NCBI GenBank assembly: GCA_947175805.1
Contig: CAMWOF010000083.1
Span: forward strand, 1-8,933
DNA: 8,933 nucleotides
Direction of reading: 5' to 3'
Origin: an uncultured Clostridiaceae bacterium
GTDB taxonomy: Bacteria > Bacillota > Clostridia > Lachnospirales > Lachnospiraceae
Part shown: piece by piece, positions 6,408-8,933 of the stretch
Layout: every line of letters starts with the position of its first letter
How positions within the stretch are numbered: position 1 is the first letter of the stretch
Made by a program: the position numbers and the translations under genes
The notes under the pieces: generated by a model
Told to the model about the DNA's origin: nothing
Seen by the model: the letters and a program-made list of their open reading frames with translations, nothing else
The model's database searches: none

Positions 6408-6546
6408 ATTGTGCAATATGACAGTTTGATGCAGGGCCGCTTGCGCTTAGCTGCTGCTCATAGCGGTATATAGGCTTGTAAAATACACAAGCCAAATACC
6501 GATGGCATCAGATATCCCTGCGAACAAACTGTCATAATTGCACAAT
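6408..6546. repeat. 139-bp imperfect inverted-repeat element, possibly MITE-like
   Basis: The left arm (6408-6436) and the reverse complement of the right arm (6516-6546) share three exact blocks in the same order: ATTGTGCAAT, ATGACAGTTTG and GCAGGG. They are separated only by a one-base insertion and an AT/TTC difference, so 27 of about 30 positions pair. The interior carries its own hairpin (6464-6501). Read either way the RNA would fold into one long stem. No T tract follows on either strand, so it is not an ordinary terminator. A non-autonomous mobile element or a structured RNA fits best. ATTAAT lies just outside both arms, two and four bases away. I do not recognise the family. Confidence 0.8.
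6464..6501. other. Internal hairpin of the inverted-repeat element
   Basis: CGGTAT (6464-6469) pairs with ATACCG (6496-6501). Inside that, across a small internal loop, GGCTTGT (6473-6479) pairs perfectly with ACAAGCC (6487-6493) around a seven-base loop. These 13 pairs sit inside the longer outer arms, which makes chance complementarity unlikely. Confidence 0.75.
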
Positions 6547-6579
6547 CAAATTAATATTGACGAGTTTCGTAATTGCCTG

Positions 6580-6593
6580 AAAGATTTATAAAA
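6580..6593. repeat. 14-bp direct repeat, copy 2
   Basis: Second exact copy of AAAGATTTATAAAA, 33 bases from the right end of the inverted-repeat element. Copy 1 is 15 bases from the left end. The asymmetry means the copies are not directly abutting the inverted-repeat ends. Confidence 0.7.
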
Positions 6594-6614
6594 GCGAGAG
6601 GTTTTTCTTTTAGG

Positions 6615-8933
6615 TTATTGATTCCTCTCCTGCTGTTTTTTGAGCAAGGTGTTGGTATCCAAGGTCTTTGGCCCTTCCTTCTTTTGCTGCGTTCCGGACT
6701 TCTTCTTTGTCCGCATGGCTCTCTTTGCAGCCTTTGTTTCTTCTGAACCCTGTGCCTTTTTTGCAGCCTGAGTCTCTTTTACATCCTGTGCCTTTTTGTC
6801 CGGTCTGCGCTCAGCTTTATTTTTAGCCGGTTTCGCACTCTGTGCATCGTCCGGTACTGTCTGCTGTTCTACACTCTGCATATAGGCAGGTGCAGCCCCC
6901 ACTTCTGCAAGCCGCGCCTGACGCCTTTTTGCCAGCCGTCTAAATATCGGCGCCAGCAGCTCTATGTTCAAGCGCCGCTCAATGACATCCAGCATAAAAA
7001 TACATAAAGCCAGCAGCAGTAGGATATTCCCAATGTTGTATTTGGCTCTTATAGCCTGTTCTATCGGCAGAAAAATCTCATCCTCTGTGGTAATTTCCCT
7101 GCCGCCGCAGAGCACAGTAAGCCTGGACAGAGAATCTATCTGCCCGCTGAATCTGTACTCCGCAGAGTACTGCATGGCAGTGGCGGTGTTTACGCTCTTT
7201 ACCACTTTGTCTCCCGCCTCATTTTTCAGGGCAATGTTGTAAACGCCTACCTCATCCGTATCCAAATAAGCCTGGTAAACGCCGGGGCTTAGCGGGTCAA
7301 ATGACAGCTCTGTCGTATTTCCCTTCTCATCCGTGCACACGGCTGAGACTTTGGTATCGCTGTCAAAATCTCCGGTGGTGTAGGTCACCGTAGCATGGCT
7401 GCCCTCCTGAACCACCTCCATCTTATCCTCACCCAGACCGGTATCCGTAATCGTATAGTCAATCAGGTTTTTCCAGAACTGCGGGTATCCTTCCCATGCT
7501 GCCCAATACCTGGTCCATGCGCCGGTGGCATCACTGTTCCATGCCACCGCCTTGCCAAGCCCGTACTGCCATACTGTAAGGACAGGGTCGTCCTTGTGGC
7601 TTACTAAAAGCTGCGTGGCAGTAGGCTTTGCCGTGGAAGCAATGTAGCCGGACAGAGAAGGTACACCGTCAGACAATACATCCAGTATTTCATTCTGGTT
7701 TACAATCACTGGTGTAAATTCTTCATTTATCAGATATTCCTTGGCAGAAAGGTATACCTCCTTGGCGAATATCCGTGGCAGTCCCTGACTGATATCCGTA
7801 TAGTAATATCTTCCGCCACACTTTTCCGCCAGGGACTGCAATAGATGCACATTTGCTCCCTGCCCCACTGCCACTGAAGATACCGTAATGCCGGCATCAT
7901 TGATAACCTCACAGAGTGCATCATAGTTATTATAGGTATCCTGTCCATCTGTCAGGAGAATGATATGCTTAATCTGAGCGTCGGACGTGGCGAGCTTTTT
8001 TGCCGCCGCCTCCACAGCGGGATAAATCATGGTGCCGCCGCCTATCTCAATGCTTCCAATTTTGGCAGCAATTGCTTCCGTATCCTCTGCGGTCTGTGGC
8101 TCCACTACCCATGTATAAAAATCGTCAAATGCCATAACGCCGATGGAATCTGTTTTCCGAAGCGTCTCTAACGCCTTTACTGCCGCTGCCTTGGCAAGGT
8201 CTAAGCTCGTAATGCCCGAGCCGTCTGAGGCGGTGTCCGACATGCTGCCGGAATGGTCAATAACCATGACAATCTCCATTTTGGGAATCTGCCGCTCCCC
8301 CTCTAAATCCATATTGACCGGAAGCACCGTCTCAAGAGGCGTATCCCGATAGCCGCCTAATGCAAAGCTGTTGTCCCCGCCAATTGCAATCAGCCCGCCG
8401 GCATAATCCTTTACATAGCTCTCAATATTCCCCGTAAAGCCCGGTTTTAAATCATCATAATATACATTTAAGAGGATAATGCTCTTATACTCCATCATCT
8501 GATTTATGGAGGTAGGCGCTCCTGTAGGCGTTACTACATCATAGGACACTCCCGCTGCATCCAATGCGCCGGAAAGCCCCAAAGCCTCGCCCTTAACCCC
8601 CTCCACGACGAGAATTCTTGCCTTAGACTCAATTTGGGCAAAGGCTGAATATTCGTTATTCACCGTCATGGTATCCTTTGCCGCCTGCACTTCAACCCGA
8701 TAGCTTCTAAAGCCGTTCTCATCAGCAGTATCATAAAACACAAACTGATTTTCACCCGCATTCAGCCTGACCTGTTCCTCCCCTTTCAGGGTACGTCCGC
8801 TGAACAGGGACAGCTTTGCCTCGGTCTCCACATTGCTGATAATCGTTACAGTAATGGCATACTGGTCGCCGATGCGTATCGTATCTGGCACCGTCAGATT
8901 GTCCACATAAACCTCATCCCCTACCTCCATTGT
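6615..8933 (-). CDS. Membrane-anchored VWA-domain protein, 5' end missing
   Basis: The frame is open through the window edge: a Thr codon (8933-8931) precedes the first visible Met at 8930, so the N terminus is probably missing. Counting from that Met, 771 residues are visible. A beta-rich segment (about 10-100) leads into a glutamine-amidotransferase-like fold (about 104-210) that resumes after the VWA domain (about 440-495, with YGLGKAVAWNSDATG). The VWA domain (about 217-395) has a complete metal-binding MIDAS site: D225, S227 and S229 in DHSGS, T300 in GGGT and D328 in LLTDGQ. Another beta region follows, then one membrane segment (about 633-649) and a Lys-rich tail of about 120 residues, presumably cytosolic. 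The main domains should therefore face outside. Such proteins often sit beside MoxR ATPase and DUF58 genes, but none is visible here. Ligand and function are unknown; protein-protein contact or surface assembly is an inference. Confidence 0.85.
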   Translation of the reverse strand, partial: TMEVGDEVYVDNLTVPDTIRIGDQYAITVTIISNVETEAKLSLFSGRTLKGEEQVRLNAGENQFVFYDTADENGFRSYRVEVQAAKDTMTVNNEYSAFAQIESKARILVVEGVKGEALGLSGALDAAGVSYDVVTPTGAPTSINQMMEYKSIILLNVYYDDLKPGFTGNIESYVKDYAGGLIAIGGDNSFALGGYRDTPLETVLPVNMDLEGERQIPKMEIVMVIDHSGSMSDTASDGSGITSLDLAKAAAVKALETLRKTDSIGVMAFDDFYTWVVEPQTAEDTEAIAAKIGSIEIGGGTMIYPAVEAAAKKLATSDAQIKHIILLTDGQDTYNNYDALCEVINDAGITVSSVAVGQGANVHLLQSLAEKCGGRYYYTDISQGLPRIFAKEVYLSAKEYLINEEFTPVIVNQNEILDVLSDGVPSLSGYIASTAKPTATQLLVSHKDDPVLTVWQYGLGKAVAWNSDATGAWTRYWAAWEGYPQFWKNLIDYTITDTGLGEDKMEVVQEGSHATVTYTTGDFDSDTKVSAVCTDEKGNTTELSFDPLSPGVYQAYLDTDEVGVYNIALKNEAGDKVVKSVNTATAMQYSAEYRFSGQIDSLSRLTVLCGGREITTEDEIFLPIEQAIRAKYNIGNILLLLALCIFMLDVIERRLNIELLAPIFRRLAKRRQARLAEVGAAPAYMQSVEQQTVPDDAQSAKPAKNKAERRPDKKAQDVKETQAAKKAQGSEETKAAKRAMRTKKKSGTQQKKEGPKTLDTNTLLKKQQERNQ
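6726..6797 (-). repeat. Tandem 12-residue repeat in the VWA protein tail
   Basis: Residues 712-723 (KKAQDVKETQAA) and 724-735 (KKAQGSEETKAA) are two adjacent copies sharing eight of twelve positions, followed by a partial third (KRAM). The surrounding tail is Lys- and Ala-rich, looks disordered or helical, and follows the single membrane segment. Copy number may vary between strains. Confidence 0.65.

Larger units (their letters stand above)
6185..6614. other. 430-base intergenic region between the VWA gene and ftsH
   Basis: No gene is supported here. From right to left it holds the tail of the VWA transcript without a clear intrinsic terminator, one copy of a 14-bp direct repeat, a 139-bp inverted-repeat element, the second direct-repeat copy, the ftsH promoter and a structured leader of about 155 nt. 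The flanks are much richer in A and T than the coding regions, which fits regulatory or inserted DNA. Confidence 0.8.

Noticed and set aside
6458..6535. A 25-codon minus-strand open frame (ATG at 6535, TGA ending at 6458) inside the inverted-repeat element.
   Set aside because: It has no ribosome binding site and lies almost wholly inside the palindromic element, so it is more likely a by-product of the repeat. Conservation among copies of the element would be needed to revive it.
6557..6585. Plus-strand TTGACG-17-AAAGAT as a possible promoter towards the VWA gene.
   Set aside because: The -35 is good but the -10 matches only three of six positions, and it would transcribe antisense to the VWA gene with no plus-strand gene to serve.
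6584..6614. A six-pair AT-rich hairpin just after the VWA stop codon as a terminator.
   Set aside because: TAAAAG pairs with CTTTTA around a loop of about 12 bases and no T tract follows. It is too weak to call an intrinsic terminator.

Overview
The window reads as chromosomal core DNA of a Gram-positive Firmicute in the class Clostridia, most likely a Lachnospiraceae-type gut anaerobe. The basis is the moderate base composition, strong GGAGG-type ribosome binding sites, a bifunctional HPr kinase/phosphorylase, a ROK-type glucokinase, and the neighbour order ftsH, uvrC, hprK, glucokinase. That assignment is by family knowledge and has not been checked against a database.

Every recognised gene lies on the minus strand, so transcription runs from high to low coordinates. 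At 8933-6615 is the 3' part of a gene for a membrane-anchored von Willebrand factor A (VWA) protein, cut by the window edge. A 430-base intergenic region follows (6614-6185). It holds a 139-bp imperfect inverted repeat that could be a MITE-like element or a structured RNA, a pair of 14-bp direct repeats around it, a sigma-A-type promoter and a leader of about 155 nt with hairpins. Next come ftsH (6184-4097), an intrinsic terminator that overlaps the likely uvrC promoter (4033-3994), uvrC (3934-2108), a 79-nt gap with a possible extended -10 promoter, hprK (2028-1093) and a ROK glucokinase gene (1072-131). An intrinsic terminator (92-61) closes this block. Just past it a good promoter (49-21) points out of the left edge, so another minus-strand gene probably begins there.

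HprK phosphorylates HPr on serine to set carbon catabolite repression, and glucokinase makes glucose 6-phosphate from non-PTS glucose. The two are nearly contiguous and probably co-transcribed, which pairs sensing of glycolytic flux with sugar entry. UvrC (nucleotide excision repair) and FtsH (membrane protein quality control) are neighbours by conserved gene order rather than by shared pathway. The VWA protein resembles Bat-type or glutamine-amidotransferase-like surface proteins.

The coding part is largely ordinary. The least explained sequence is the inverted-repeat element upstream of the ftsH promoter. Secondary points of interest are the compact terminator/promoter overlap, sequence changes in the FtsH protease domain, the tandem repeat in the tail of the VWA protein, and two gene starts where the longest open frame is probably wrong. 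I saw no CRISPR array, tRNA, rRNA, transposase or phage gene.
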